DNA of 64,000 nt, taken from the NCBI GenBank assembly GCA_002070945.1, contig MWEG01000041.1:1-64000 (forward strand). The letters are read 5' to 3'. The notes below the pieces were generated by a model. That model was not told the DNA's origin and searched no databases. It saw only the letters and a list, made by a program, of their open reading frames with translations. A program made the translations under genes and the position numbers. Every line of letters starts with the position of its first letter. The stretch's first letter is position 1. Of this stretch, positions 35,062 to 43,268 are shown piece after piece. Source of the stretch: Lentisphaerae bacterium ADurb.Bin082. Its GTDB lineage: Bacteria; Verrucomicrobiota; Lentisphaeria; Oligosphaerales; Oligosphaeraceae.

Positions 35062-37458
35062 ATGACTATCATCCATTTCGCCTATCGCAGCATCTGTCAC
35101 GCCTGCACTGCCGCGTTGATCCTCGGCACCGCCTTGGCTGTTGGTGCCGAGCCATTGCCCGTGAATGAAGCCCCGGCGCAAGCCAACGAGTGGGGCTTCC
35201 GTCCGTTTGACGGCCAGCGCAGCGAAGTGAACCCGCCGGCGTTTTCATGGCGACCGCAAGGCGAGAACTTTAGCTACGTCCTTGAGGTCTCTGCCGCACC
35301 GGATTTCAGCAGCTGCCAATACCGTATGGAGGAGTCCCGCTATAATGTCCATTGCCCTCCACAAAGTTTTCCCAACGGCACTTGGTACTGGCGTTTCGCC
35401 TATCGGACGGCTGACGGCCAGCAGTCAGCCTGGAGCAGCACGCGCTCATTCAGCGTCGACAGCGATTCCACAATACTGCCTTTGCCCACGCGCGCTGAGC
35501 TTATGAGCCGTGTGCCTGCTACACATCCGCGCATCTTCATCCGCCCCGAGCAGCTTAGCGAACTGCGACAGCGCGCGCAGACTGACCTCAAGCCTATCTT
35601 TGACAAGCTCTGCCAGCAATGCGACGCCATGCTGGCAGAGCCGCCACCCACCGCCGAACCACCGAAATACCCGCAGGAAATGGTGAAAAAAAGCGATGAA
35701 TGGCGTACTATCTGGTGGGGCAATCGCCTCTACACTATAAAGGCTCTCGACGGTGCCGCCACCCTCGCTTTTACCCGCCTCATCGGCGGCAAGGATGAGT
35801 ACGGACAACTCGCCAAGCGCATCCTCATGGACTGCGCCCAGTGGAACCCCATAGGAGCCACCGGCTACCGCTATAATGACGAAGCCGGCATGCCTTACAA
35901 CTCCCGCTTCGCCCGCGCCTACAGCTACGTCTATGACCTCCTCAGTGAAGATGAACGCGCCCAGTGCCGTGACCTCATGCGCATCCGCGGCGAGGAAATG
36001 TACCACCATCTCTTCCCCAGGCACCTCTGGTCGCCTTACGGTAGCCATGCCAATCGCGCCTGGCACTTCCTCGGCGAGGTCGGCCTGGCCTTCCTCGGCG
36101 AAATCCCCGAGGCCGAAGAGTGGCTGTGGTTCGCCATGAATGTCTACGCCTGCGTGTATCCAGTCTGGTCGGATGTGGACGGCGGCTGGCATGAGGGGGT
36201 GACCTATTGGTTCGGTTATATTAATATCTTCACCTGGTGGGCGGACATCATGAAGAGCGCTATGGGTATCGACGCCTTTGCCAAACCCTACTTCGCCAGT
36301 GTCGGTTATTACCCCATGTACCTGCAACCACCAGGAACTAAGGACGGCGGCTTCGGCGACTCGGCCGAAAACGTCAAACCGAGCAGAAATGCTGCACTCG
36401 TCAGCATCTTCGCCACCCAGGCGCAAAACCCATATTGGCAGTGGTACGTCGACGCCGTAGGCGGCGCCAAAGTTCAGAGCTCCTACGTCAGTTTCGTGCG
36501 CGGCGTCATGCCCGCCGTGGCGGCAAAGCACCCAATTGACCTGCCGTCATCACGATGTTTCCGCGGTACTGGCCAGGCCATGCTCAACAGCAATCTGCTC
36601 GGCGGCGAGGATAATGTCCAGCTCATCTTCAAATCAAGCCCCTTCGGCACCCAGAGCCATGGCTATGAGTCCAACAACGCCTTCATCTTCAATGTTTATG
36701 GCGAACGCCTGCTAATCCGCACTGGACGCAGGGACAGCTATGGCAGCGAACATCACAAAAACTGGATGTGGGAGACCAAATCAGTCAATTCGATTTCCGT
36801 CAATGGCGAAGGTCAGACCAAGCATTCCGCCGAAAGCCAAGGCGAAATCACTGACTTCGCCTGTACGCCTCTCTTCGACTACGTCGCCGGCGAGGCCGCC
36901 AAGTCATACGGTGGCCGCCTGAACAGCTTTAAACGCCGCATTTTTTTCTACAAGCCCGATGCCGTAGTCATCTTTGATACTCTTGATGCCGTAGAAGCGG
37001 CGACCTTCGATTTTCACTTGCATGCGATAAATGCCATGGACATCCGCTCCCAGCAGGACATCCGTGTGCAGAACAAAGGCGCGGCTTGCCAAGTCGCCAT
37101 GCTGTGGCCAAGCGAACTGACCATCACCCAGACCGATAAGTTCGACCCACCGCCAAGACCCCGCATCAAGGTCGTGGAATACCATCTCAACGCCCAGACT
37201 AAGCAACCACAGCGCCAGGTCGAATTCGTCACCGTCATCAGACCATATCGCGCTGACCAGGAACTGTCCGGCAACCCCAGCCTGGAAAAAACGCCTGACG
37301 GCTTTGCCCTGGCCATCCCTGTCAAGGCCGACGCTGGCAGCGCCCCCACCGCACAGACACTCAAGGTGAACTTCATGCCAGTCGCAGACACTGTCCAGGC
37401 GTACCTTCTGGACAGCGGCGAACGCATTATCGGCAGCTTTGACTCAAGGCAAAAATGA
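35062..37458 (+). CDS. Secreted DUF4962 / heparinase II/III-like polysaccharide lyase
   Basis: A 798-residue exported protein. Residues 1-29 are a signal peptide (hydrophobic TAALILGTALAVGA, cleavage before E). An N-terminal beta domain of DUF4962 type (about 45-160, fibronectin-like: PPAFSWRPQGENFSYVLEV) is followed by an alpha-toroid (about 180-480; YNDEAGMPYNSRFARAYSYV, HEGVTYWFGYINIF) and a heparinase II/III-like beta-sandwich (about 540-798; FKSSPFGTQSHGYESNNAF). Family members cleave uronate-containing glycans. Substrate is not fixed. The ATG at 35062 begins the signal peptide; no typical Shine-Dalgarno precedes it. Confidence 0.82.
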   Translation: MTIIHFAYRSICHACTAALILGTALAVGAEPLPVNEAPAQANEWGFRPFDGQRSEVNPPAFSWRPQGENFSYVLEVSAAPDFSSCQYRMEESRYNVHCPPQSFPNGTWYWRFAYRTADGQQSAWSSTRSFSVDSDSTILPLPTRAELMSRVPATHPRIFIRPEQLSELRQRAQTDLKPIFDKLCQQCDAMLAEPPPTAEPPKYPQEMVKKSDEWRTIWWGNRLYTIKALDGAATLAFTRLIGGKDEYGQLAKRILMDCAQWNPIGATGYRYNDEAGMPYNSRFARAYSYVYDLLSEDERAQCRDLMRIRGEEMYHHLFPRHLWSPYGSHANRAWHFLGEVGLAFLGEIPEAEEWLWFAMNVYACVYPVWSDVDGGWHEGVTYWFGYINIFTWWADIMKSAMGIDAFAKPYFASVGYYPMYLQPPGTKDGGFGDSAENVKPSRNAALVSIFATQAQNPYWQWYVDAVGGAKVQSSYVSFVRGVMPAVAAKHPIDLPSSRCFRGTGQAMLNSNLLGGEDNVQLIFKSSPFGTQSHGYESNNAFIFNVYGERLLIRTGRRDSYGSEHHKNWMWETKSVNSISVNGEGQTKHSAESQGEITDFACTPLFDYVAGEAAKSYGGRLNSFKRRIFFYKPDAVVIFDTLDAVEAATFDFHLHAINAMDIRSQQDIRVQNKGAACQVAMLWPSELTITQTDKFDPPPRPRIKVVEYHLNAQTKQPQRQVEFVTVIRPYRADQELSGNPSLEKTPDGFALAIPVKADAGSAPTAQTLKVNFMPVADTVQAYLLDSGERIIGSFDSRQK

Positions 37459-37509
37459 GCAGCTGCCGAAAGGACAAGGGGAACTAGTAGAAAAACATCC
37501 ACATCCTAT

Positions 37510-37600
37510 TGCGCCGTAGGTGCTTAAACATGATTAACCCCAGGCTTTAGCCTGGGGATAGACGTGCCCAGAAAGTGGTGCCTTGTAAAGGCACTACAGA
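37510..37600 (+). repeat. Three-hairpin element, copy 2
   Basis: Hairpins GCGCC-GTA-GGTGC, CCCCAGGC-TTTA-GCCTGGGG and GTGCCTT-GTA-AAGGCAC occur in the same order as copies 1 and 3. The third stem shows CC/GG to TT/AA replacement against copy 1. Confidence 0.8.
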
Positions 37601-37622
37601 AGACTGACCGATTACCTTTTTT

Positions 37623-37649
37623 GAAGTTTTTTTGTGCGAAAGTTGGGCT
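37623..37649 (+). promoter_or_regulatory. Shared box upstream of the HTH-EIIA gene
   Basis: GTGCGAAAGTTGGG at 37634-37647, identical to 34946-34959. It ends 8 bp before the promoter -35 at 37656. Confidence 0.5.
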
Positions 37650-37655
37650 AATGGC

Positions 37656-37683
37656 TTGATTTTTCCAATTCAGCGGTTATTAT
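37656..37683 (+). promoter_or_regulatory. Candidate promoter of the HTH-EIIA gene
   Basis: TTGATT (37656-37661) and TATTAT (37678-37683) with a 16 bp spacer, 79 bp before the ATG. Confidence 0.5.
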
Positions 37684-37710
37684 CTATGACTAAGGATAAA
37701 TAATCATTCT

Positions 37711-37740
37711 TTGTCATATTTTGTCAGCTCTTGTCAGGCT
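37711..37740 (+). promoter_or_regulatory. Three TTGTCA iterons at exact 10 bp period
   Basis: TTGTCA begins at 37711, 37721 and 37731, one helical turn apart, between the promoter candidate and the ribosome-binding site of the HTH-EIIA gene. The layout fits binding of a small HTH protein on one face of DNA, perhaps the gene's own product. Confidence 0.6.
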
Positions 37741-37762
37741 TGCTAAAAGAGGAGCGTATCTG

Positions 37763-38467
37763 ATGATTTTAACCTTGAAAGAACTCGCCGAATATCTTCG
37801 CGTCAACGAGCGCACGATTCTCCGCATGTTGAAAACGGGTCAGATTCAAGGCGTCAAGATCGGCGGGCAATGGCGTTTCAACGGTCGTCAGATCGACCAG
37901 GTCTTTTTTCCTGAGACTCAGCGCGAGCATGACGAGGATGTTCCTTTGCGGGAACTCGTCCAGAGCCATATTCAGATTCCTCTCAGTCGTTTGTTGACCG
38001 AGGATCGGATTCTCTTGGACTTGCAGGCCACGACCGTCGAGGGCATCATTGAGGAATTAACGCCGCCCATGCTTTTCAGCAATCTTGTTTTCGACCTCAA
38101 CGACCTACGCGAGAAATGCCTGGCGCGCGAGCAAATCGTCAGCACCGCAGTTGGCAACGGCCTGGCTGTGCCGCATCCGCGCGACCCTATCACCACCCTC
38201 AGGGCACCGGGGTGCGTCATCATCGGCCGCTCCGTCAAGGGCGTCGATTTCGGAGCCGCTGACAAGAAGAAAGTCCACCTGTTCTTCTTCCAATGCAGCC
38301 AGAGCATCGAATTGCATCTCCATCTCATGGGACGAGTCGCGACGTTGCTGCGGGACGAGGCATTCGTCAAAATCTGCCGCAACGCCAAGACCCCTGAAGA
38401 CATCATCGCATCCGTCATGGAGCATGAACGCAAAGAATTCCTGACCGAAGGCGGCCCCGGTGATTGA
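37763..38467 (+). CDS. Excisionase-type HTH domain fused to PTS EIIA (PtsN-like) domain
   Basis: A 234-residue cytosolic regulator. Residues 1-50 are an excisionase/MerR-like winged HTH (TLKELAEYLRVNERTILRML, IGGQWRFNGRQID). Residues about 75-225 are a fructose/nitrogen-type EIIA domain with the phosphorylatable His138 in GNGLAVPHPRDP. The architecture suggests DNA binding controlled by phosphate received from EI (PtsP at 6988) through an HPr encoded elsewhere. The ATG at 37763 has AGAGGAG upstream. Phased TTGTCA repeats in its leader suggest autoregulation. Confidence 0.88.
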   Translation: MILTLKELAEYLRVNERTILRMLKTGQIQGVKIGGQWRFNGRQIDQVFFPETQREHDEDVPLRELVQSHIQIPLSRLLTEDRILLDLQATTVEGIIEELTPPMLFSNLVFDLNDLREKCLAREQIVSTAVGNGLAVPHPRDPITTLRAPGCVIIGRSVKGVDFGAADKKKVHLFFFQCSQSIELHLHLMGRVATLLRDEAFVKICRNAKTPEDIIASVMEHERKEFLTEGGPGD

Positions 38468-38495
38468 ACGGAATTCGCATGGCCACAGGAAGCTT

Positions 38496-38539
38496 AAAAG
38501 GCCGCGCAGCTCCGGGTACCCCGGGCAGCGCGGCCTTTT
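38496..38539 (+). terminator. Bidirectional rho-independent terminator
   Basis: AAAAGGCCGCGC (38496-38507) pairs with GCGCGGCCTTTT (38528-38539), with a further CCGGG/CCCGG pairing inside. It is 29 bp after the HTH-EIIA stop. The A- and T-flanks allow termination on both strands. Confidence 0.85.
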
Positions 38540-38545
38540 CATGTC

Positions 38546-38610
38546 CGTATGTAGTTCAAGCTTCAGCTTGCCGTACGCACCTCGCTTGTAGGAGCATGTA
38601 GTTCAAGCTC
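38546..38610. repeat. GTAG-hairpin repeat plus truncated copy
   Basis: GTAGTT with CAAGC-TTCA-GCTTG and a CCGTACG tail, then a truncated GTAGTTCAAGC (38599-38609). Confidence 0.7.
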
Positions 38611-38627
38611 GCCCGTAATCTCGCCTT

Positions 38628-38752
38628 ACTGTCCACTGGCGTCCACTAACGTCCACGTCCACTGACCATTAATGTCCACTCCTGTCCACAGTCCATCGTC
38701 TACTTACGTCCACTAATGTCCACTGGCGTCCATTGTCCACTGTCCACTAAAA
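38628..38752 (+). repeat. GTCCAC-rich element, copy 2
   Basis: About 120 bp of GTCCACT/GTCCACTAA words directly after the stop of the first pseudopilin. It is homologous to 10933-11056 (inverted) and 39685-39809. Confidence 0.75.
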
Positions 38753-39472
38753 TCACTTATTGTCCCAGTGATTTTTTGCGTGTTTGTATGGCCATCCTGC
38801 TGGCAGTGGGCCGTAGAATTCGCGCCAGTTGAGTGATTCGGCGTGGCCGTCAAGGAAGGCCGCGTTCATGCTGCCGTTATGACGCGGCAGGGCGCGGCGG
38901 CGGAAGTTGTCGTCGGCGTTGTCTATGCCGAGATAGCCGTCTTCGCCAGTAAGACCGCTCGGGGTCATCCACTGCCAGTGGACGCCGGAGCCGGTGGGCT
39001 GCCAGGTCGTGGGGTCAGGGAATGTCATGCCGGCTTGCGCAATGAGACCTGCATCAGCAAGGGTGGAGGTGTAGGACGGAGTAGCAAAGGTGTTCAAGGG
39101 ATTATACCGTCCGTTACTCAGAACCGAGTAGGTGCAGCCGTAGCCCCGGCCTTGCTGGCTGGTCTTGGAGATATTGCCTGATGGGCAGATGGCCGCGTTG
39201 ATGTCAGAGAGGTAGCCTTCGCCGGTTATCAGGGTGAACCAGGTAGGGCGCCCTGGTCCCGGGCTTTGATTGTGATAGCCGCAGGGAAGGCGGTCGTCGT
39301 TGTCGTCAGCGTAGAACATGAGCGACAAGGACAGCTGTTTGCAGTTTGACAGACATAACGCCTGCCTAGCCTTCTCCCTGGCTTTGCTCAAGGCCGGCAA
39401 CAGCATAGCAGCGAGAATGGCGATGATGGCGATGACCACCAAAAGTTCGATAAGAGTGAAGAAGCGTTTCAT
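38753..39472 (-). CDS. Type II secretion-like pseudopilin, H-X9-DG type (copy A)
   Basis: A 239-residue protein with a prepilin leader and membrane helix [20 protein letters not shown], then the [15 protein letters not shown] segment. A Cys-containing globular domain follows, with [16 protein letters not shown] (H-X9-DG) near the C-terminus. Prepilin peptidase would cut before FTLIE, but the preceding residue is Phe rather than Gly. Such proteins are abundant in Lentisphaerota; their function is unclear (secretion pseudopilus or surface structure). The ATG at 39472 has AAGGA at 10 bp; another ATG lies 12 bp upstream. Confidence 0.88.
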   Translation of the reverse strand: MKRFFTLIELLVVIAIIAILAAMLLPALSKAREKARQALCLSNCKQLSLSLMFYADDNDDRLPCGYHNQSPGPGRPTWFTLITGEGYLSDINAAICPSGNISKTSQQGRGYGCTYSVLSNGRYNPLNTFATPSYTSTLADAGLIAQAGMTFPDPTTWQPTGSGVHWQWMTPSGLTGEDGYLGIDNADDNFRRRALPRHNGSMNAAFLDGHAESLNWREFYGPLPAGWPYKHAKNHWDNK

Positions 39473-39588
39473 AGTGATTTTCATCCTTATGTTGAGCTAT
39501 GGTTTGCTTCCCTGATATAACTGGCAGGTGCGGAAATAACAGGTAATGGTGCAAGATGCTCTACTCATTCATCTCGCCCCTCGCCCCT

Positions 39589-39670
39589 AATGAATTATGA
39601 ATTATGAATTATGAATTATGAAATGCGCCTCAGCATTCAGCATTCAGCATTCAGCATTCAGCATTCAGCC
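39589..39670. repeat. Heptamer palindromic element (full copy)
   Basis: Four GAATTAT units, the centre GAAATGCGCCTCA and five ATTCAGC units ending in CCCCTC. It separates the two pseudopilin copies. Confidence 0.85.
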
Positions 39671-39684
39671 CCTCATCTCGCCTT

Positions 39685-39809
39685 ACTGTCCACTGACGTC
39701 CACTAACGTCCACGTCCACTGACCATTAATGTCCACTCCTGTCCACAGTCCATCGTCTACTTACGTCCATTAATGTCCACTGACGTCCATTGTCCACTGT
39801 CCACTAAAA
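39685..39809 (+). repeat. GTCCAC-rich element, copy 3
   Basis: Duplicated together with the pseudopilin gene. It is nearly identical to 38628-38752. Confidence 0.75.
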
Positions 39810-40529
39810 TCACTTATCGTCCCAGTGATTTTTTTCGTGCTTATAGCCCCATCCTGCGGGCAGTGGGCCGTAGAATTCGCGCCAGTTGAGCGCTTGGGCA
39901 TGGCCATCAAGGAAGGCTGCGTTCATGCTGCCGTTATGGCGCGGCAGGGCGCGGCGGCGGAAGTCGTCTTCTTCTCTGTCTAAGGAGAGATAGTTGCCGC
40001 CGCCAGTAAGACCGCTTGGGGTCATCCACTGCCAGTGGACGCCGGCGCCGGTGGGCATCCAGGTCGTGGGGTCAGGGAATGTCATGCCGGCTCGCTCAAT
40101 GAGACCCGCGTCAGCGAGGGTGGATGTATAGGACGGGGTGGCAAAGGTGTTCAGGGGATTATACCGTCCGTTACTCAGAACCGTGTAGGTTCAGCCATAG
40201 CCCCGGCCACGCTGGCTGGTCTTGGAGATATTGCCTGATGGGCAGATGGCCGCGTTGATGTCAGAGAGGTAGCCTTCGCCAGTTATCAGGGTGAACCAGG
40301 TGGGGCGGCCTGGCCCTGGGGTTTGGTTGTGATAGCCGCAGGGAAGGCGATCGTCGTTGTCGTCAGCGTAGAACATGAGCGTCAAGGTCAGCTGTTTGCA
40401 GTTTGACAGGCATAACGCCTGCCTGGCCTTCTCCCGGGCCTTACTGAGAGCCGGCAACAGCATAGCAGCGAGAATCGCGATGATGGCGATGACGACCAGA
40501 AGCTCAATGAGGGTGAAGAAGCGTTTCAT
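39810..40529 (-). pseudogene. Pseudopilin copy B, interrupted by one in-frame TGA
   Basis: Duplicate of the gene at 38753-39472. The leader ([13 protein letters not shown]) and the H-X9-DG tail are intact and in one frame. Codon 40193-40191 is TGA where copy A has TGC (Cys113). The simplest reading is a nonsense-inactivated duplicate, which would yield a truncated product of about 112 residues. TGA is used as an ordinary stop by many genes here, so a changed code is excluded. A selenocysteine codon is possible in principle but I see no convincing hairpin after it. Confidence 0.8.
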
Positions 40530-40669
40530 GGTGATTTTCATCCTTATGTTGAGCGGTGTTACGTGTGACCTCTTTGGGGCTCAAAAATATTCTATGCCTC
40601 ATCCAGGGCTTTTATGCTTCCGCCGCTCCGCAGCATTCCTCGTCTCACCAAGCATTTAATGACGTGTTT

Positions 40670-40698
40670 CCGTCCAGTACCGGCACTTCAGTGCCGGT
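40670..40698. repeat. CCGTCC-hairpin repeat at the amaP 3' end
   Basis: CCGTCCAGTA followed by CCGGCAC-TTCA-GTGCCGG (40680-40697), ending 1 bp from the amaP stop codon. It may act as a transcript-end hairpin. Confidence 0.7.
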
Positions 40699-41220
40699 TT
40701 AATTTCCTTCTTCCTCCGCTTCGTTCAGGACGCCGCGATTGCGCTTGGCGATGGCTTCGGCCTTTGCATCAAAGCCTTCGATGTCAATATTGACTTTTTT
40801 GATTTGCTCGGCGATGCCGAGTTTGTTTTCCAGCTCAGCGTAAATCCGTTCCCGGAGCGTCTTGCGCAGGGTCACCAGGTCGGTTTCCGGCAGGACGTTC
40901 AGATACAGGTCGAGGGTCAGGCCATTGCGGGTGTTCTTCAGCGCGATGCTGTTCAAGTCAAGCTGCGGATAGTCGGCGACGATGCGCTGCAGAAAAGACC
41001 GCACTGCTGAACTGGTGATGTTGAAGTCGCCGTTTTCGCCGTCCACGATGTGAATGAGCTTGCAGGCGCCGGAACCTTTCATGCATAAATGAACGATCAA
41101 GCCCACAATCAGCATCAGCGCCAGACCTGCCAGCAGGCCCGTTGTGAAGCTTTCCATATCAAACTGATCACAGCAGAACGGCAACCGACAAAAAGCTGCA
41201 TTTGCCAAGGATATGACCAT
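40699..41220 (-). CDS. amaP: AmaP-like membrane protein with Asp23-type domain
   Basis: A 173-residue membrane-anchored relative of Asp23. A hydrophobic helix (LLAGLALMLIVGLIVHL, about residues 29-45) is followed by an Asp23-like alpha/beta region and a charged tail. In Firmicutes AmaP tethers Asp23 to the membrane during envelope stress. It is 124 bp downstream of the soluble asp23 gene, matching that pairing. The ATG at 41220 has a strong AAGGAGT site; an internal ATG at 41157 does not. Confidence 0.78.
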   Translation of the reverse strand: MVISLANAAFCRLPFCCDQFDMESFTTGLLAGLALMLIVGLIVHLCMKGSGACKLIHIVDGENGDFNITSSAVRSFLQRIVADYPQLDLNSIALKNTRNGLTLDLYLNVLPETDLVTLRKTLRERIYAELENKLGIAEQIKKVNIDIEGFDAKAEAIAKRNRGVLNEAEEEGN

Positions 41221-41344
41221 AACTGACTCCTTACACTGTTGTTACCTAACCAGCTTTACGATGACGCCGCAGTGACCCCGCAATGCCCGGCAGCCGCGCT
41301 GACAAGCCAGCCAGCAACGACTGCCTAGCGAAAAAACGCAGCCG

Positions 41345-41797
41345 TCAATGGCCTTCAGGCACCAGAGCCTCAACCGTCGGAGCATCCTCCGGAGAATCGT
41401 CTTCTTCCTCTAACTCCGCAATGTTGATGTTGACCTTGATCACGTCATAGCCGGTGAACTCCTTGACTTTCTCCTTGACGATGTTCTGAACCTCTGCCGA
41501 CACCTCCGGAATGACGGCGCCAAAACGCATGATCAAAGTCAGCGTGATCTCAGCGCCTTCCTCCTTCAGGTCAATCACAATGCTGCGCTCATAGCTGCGC
41601 CGGCTCAGAATGTCGGCCAAACCGTCCATGATGCTCTGGCTGGCAAAACGGATGACGCCGTCAACACCAAGCGTGTACTTGCGAACGATCGCGGCAATGA
41701 CGTTGTTGGAGATTTGGACAAAGCCGTTCTCCTCGTCAGAATTAATCGGAACTACCGTGACGCTTTGTGGATTATGAACTTCTTTTTCTGATTTCAT
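41345..41797 (-). CDS. Asp23/Gls24 family envelope stress protein
   Basis: A 150-residue cytosolic protein with the family pattern VQISNNVIAAIVRKYTLGVDGV, then VIDLKEEGAEITLTLIMRFG and an acidic C-terminal tail. The ATG at 41797 is preceded by AAGGAGG. It lies 110 bp downstream of accC; in Bacillus the Asp23-family gene yqhY also follows accB-accC. A functional link to acetyl-CoA carboxylase or to the envelope is plausible. Confidence 0.88.
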   Translation of the reverse strand: MKSEKEVHNPQSVTVVPINSDEENGFVQISNNVIAAIVRKYTLGVDGVIRFASQSIMDGLADILSRRSYERSIVIDLKEEGAEITLTLIMRFGAVIPEVSAEVQNIVKEKVKEFTGYDVIKVNINIAELEEEDDSPEDAPTVEALVPEGH

Positions 41798-41907
41798 GGA
41801 TGCCTCCTTGTCTTGTTTCGGCCAGCATGGCGCGAAATCGCAAGCCAGCATAGCAGGCTGGCATGAATTGTGAATATCCTAAATTATAACCTCTTCGCTT
41901 GTCTTTG

Positions 41908-43263
41908 TCAAATCGTCGCCGCCATCCGTTGTTCAATAAATCGGGTGGTGTAGCTGCCGTCAGCAAAAAACTCGCTGGCGAGAAGCTCGTCGACATAGCT
42001 GGCATTAGTGGCAATGCCCTCGACGATGAATTCGCTTAACGCCCGCCTCGCCTTGGCAATCGCCGTCGGCCGATCCGGCGCCTGCACAATCAATTTGCCC
42101 AGCAGGCTGTCGTAATACGGAGGAACGGAGTAGCCAGAGTACAAGTGGCTGTCAACCCGGACCCCGGGCCCGCCTGGGGCAGAATAGAACGTGACTAAGC
42201 CAGGGCAGGGCGCAAAGTTGCGGGACGGGTCCTCGGCGTTGATGCGGACTTCCAAAACATGGCCGTTGAACGAGACCTGATCCTGGCGATAGCTCAAGCG
42301 TTCGCCTAAGGCGACCAGTATCTGCTCCTGCACTAAGTCGATTCCAGTCGCCATCTCGGTGACCGGATGCTCAACCTGGATGCGCGTGTTCATCTCCATG
42401 AAATAAAATGAACCGTCCTCGTCCAGCAAAAACTCAATCGTGCCCACGCCTTCATAGTTGACCGCCGCGCAGGCTCGCAGCGCCGTCTGGCACATCTTCT
42501 CACGGGTCGCCTGATCCAGGCGAGCGCACGGCGTCTCCTCAATCAGCTTCTGGTGGCGGCGTTGCATGCTGCAATCGCGCTCGCCCAAGTGAATCGCATA
42601 GCCATCGTGGTCAGCTAAAATCTGCACCTCGACATGCTTGGGGTTGAGCAGGAATTTTTCCATGTAGAGATCATCGGAGCCAAAGGCGGCCTTGGCTTCG
42701 CGCTGGGCGTTGTGGAAGCACGAATCCATGTCCGCCGCGTCGTCCACGCGGCGCATGCCCTTGCCACCACCTCCAGCCGAAGCCTTGAGCAGCACCGGAT
42801 AGCCGATCTGGGCCGCGTAGGCACGGGCCTCGGCCAGCGTGTTGATCAGCCCGGCGCTGCCAGGAACTACCGGCACGCCGGCTTCACGCATCAACTCCCG
42901 CGCCATCGTCTTGTTGCCCATAGAGCGGATCGACCGCGGCGACGGACCAATGAAACGAATGCCGCAAGCATCGCAAATCTCCGCAAAATGCGAGTTTTCA
43001 GACATGAAGCCATAGCCGGGGTGAATGGCCGTAGCACCGCACAGCGTCGCCGCAGAAATGATGCGGTCAATCTTCAGGTAGCTGTCGCGAGCAGGACCGG
43101 GCCCGATGCAGATAGCCTCGTCAGCCAACATCACCGGCAAAGACTGGCGGTCAGCCGTCGAATAGCACAGAACGCTGCGCAGGCCAAGCTCGCGGCAGGC
43201 GCGGATGACTCGCAAAGCAATCTCGCCGCGGTTGGCTATCAGAATTTTAGGTGTCGCTGCCAT
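41908..43263 (-). CDS. accC: Acetyl-CoA carboxylase, biotin carboxylase subunit
   Basis: ATP-grasp enzyme that carboxylates biotin on AccB; 451 residues. KILIANRGEIALRVIRACRELG is the N-terminal signature. KASAGGGGKGMRRV is the Gly-rich ATP loop, and EMNTRIQVEHPVTE holds the catalytic Arg and metal Glu. It starts 5 bp after accB, so it is translationally coupled. Confidence 0.96.
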   Translation of the reverse strand: MAATPKILIANRGEIALRVIRACRELGLRSVLCYSTADRQSLPVMLADEAICIGPGPARDSYLKIDRIISAATLCGATAIHPGYGFMSENSHFAEICDACGIRFIGPSPRSIRSMGNKTMARELMREAGVPVVPGSAGLINTLAEARAYAAQIGYPVLLKASAGGGGKGMRRVDDAADMDSCFHNAQREAKAAFGSDDLYMEKFLLNPKHVEVQILADHDGYAIHLGERDCSMQRRHQKLIEETPCARLDQATREKMCQTALRACAAVNYEGVGTIEFLLDEDGSFYFMEMNTRIQVEHPVTEMATGIDLVQEQILVALGERLSYRQDQVSFNGHVLEVRINAEDPSRNFAPCPGLVTFYSAPGGPGVRVDSHLYSGYSVPPYYDSLLGKLIVQAPDRPTAIAKARRALSEFIVEGIATNASYVDELLASEFFADGSYTTRFIEQRMAATI

Positions 43264-43268
43264 CCGTG

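Larger units (their letters stand above)
38618..39497. repeat. 880 bp direct repeat, copy A
   Basis: Aligns with 39675-40554 at a constant offset of 1057 bp, with no visible net insertion or deletion. It covers a GTCCAC-rich element, a pseudopilin gene and its upstream 25 bp. The boundaries are where the similarity stops (CTCGCC on the left, GTTGAGC on the right). Confidence 0.85.
39675..40554. repeat. 880 bp direct repeat, copy B
   Basis: Second member of the tandem duplication (offset 1057 bp from copy A). The differences are scattered base changes. Confidence 0.85.

Noticed and set aside
37711..37740. Possible CRISPR or plasmid-type iterons
   Set aside because: Only three 6 bp repeats with no spacers, and no cas or rep gene. 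A local operator explains them better. The heptamer arrays elsewhere are likewise too short and spacer-free for CRISPR.
40191..40193. Alternative genetic code with UGA as sense codon
   Set aside because: Many intact genes in the window end in TGA at the expected family length (for example the class II aldolase just before folE), so UGA is a normal stop here.
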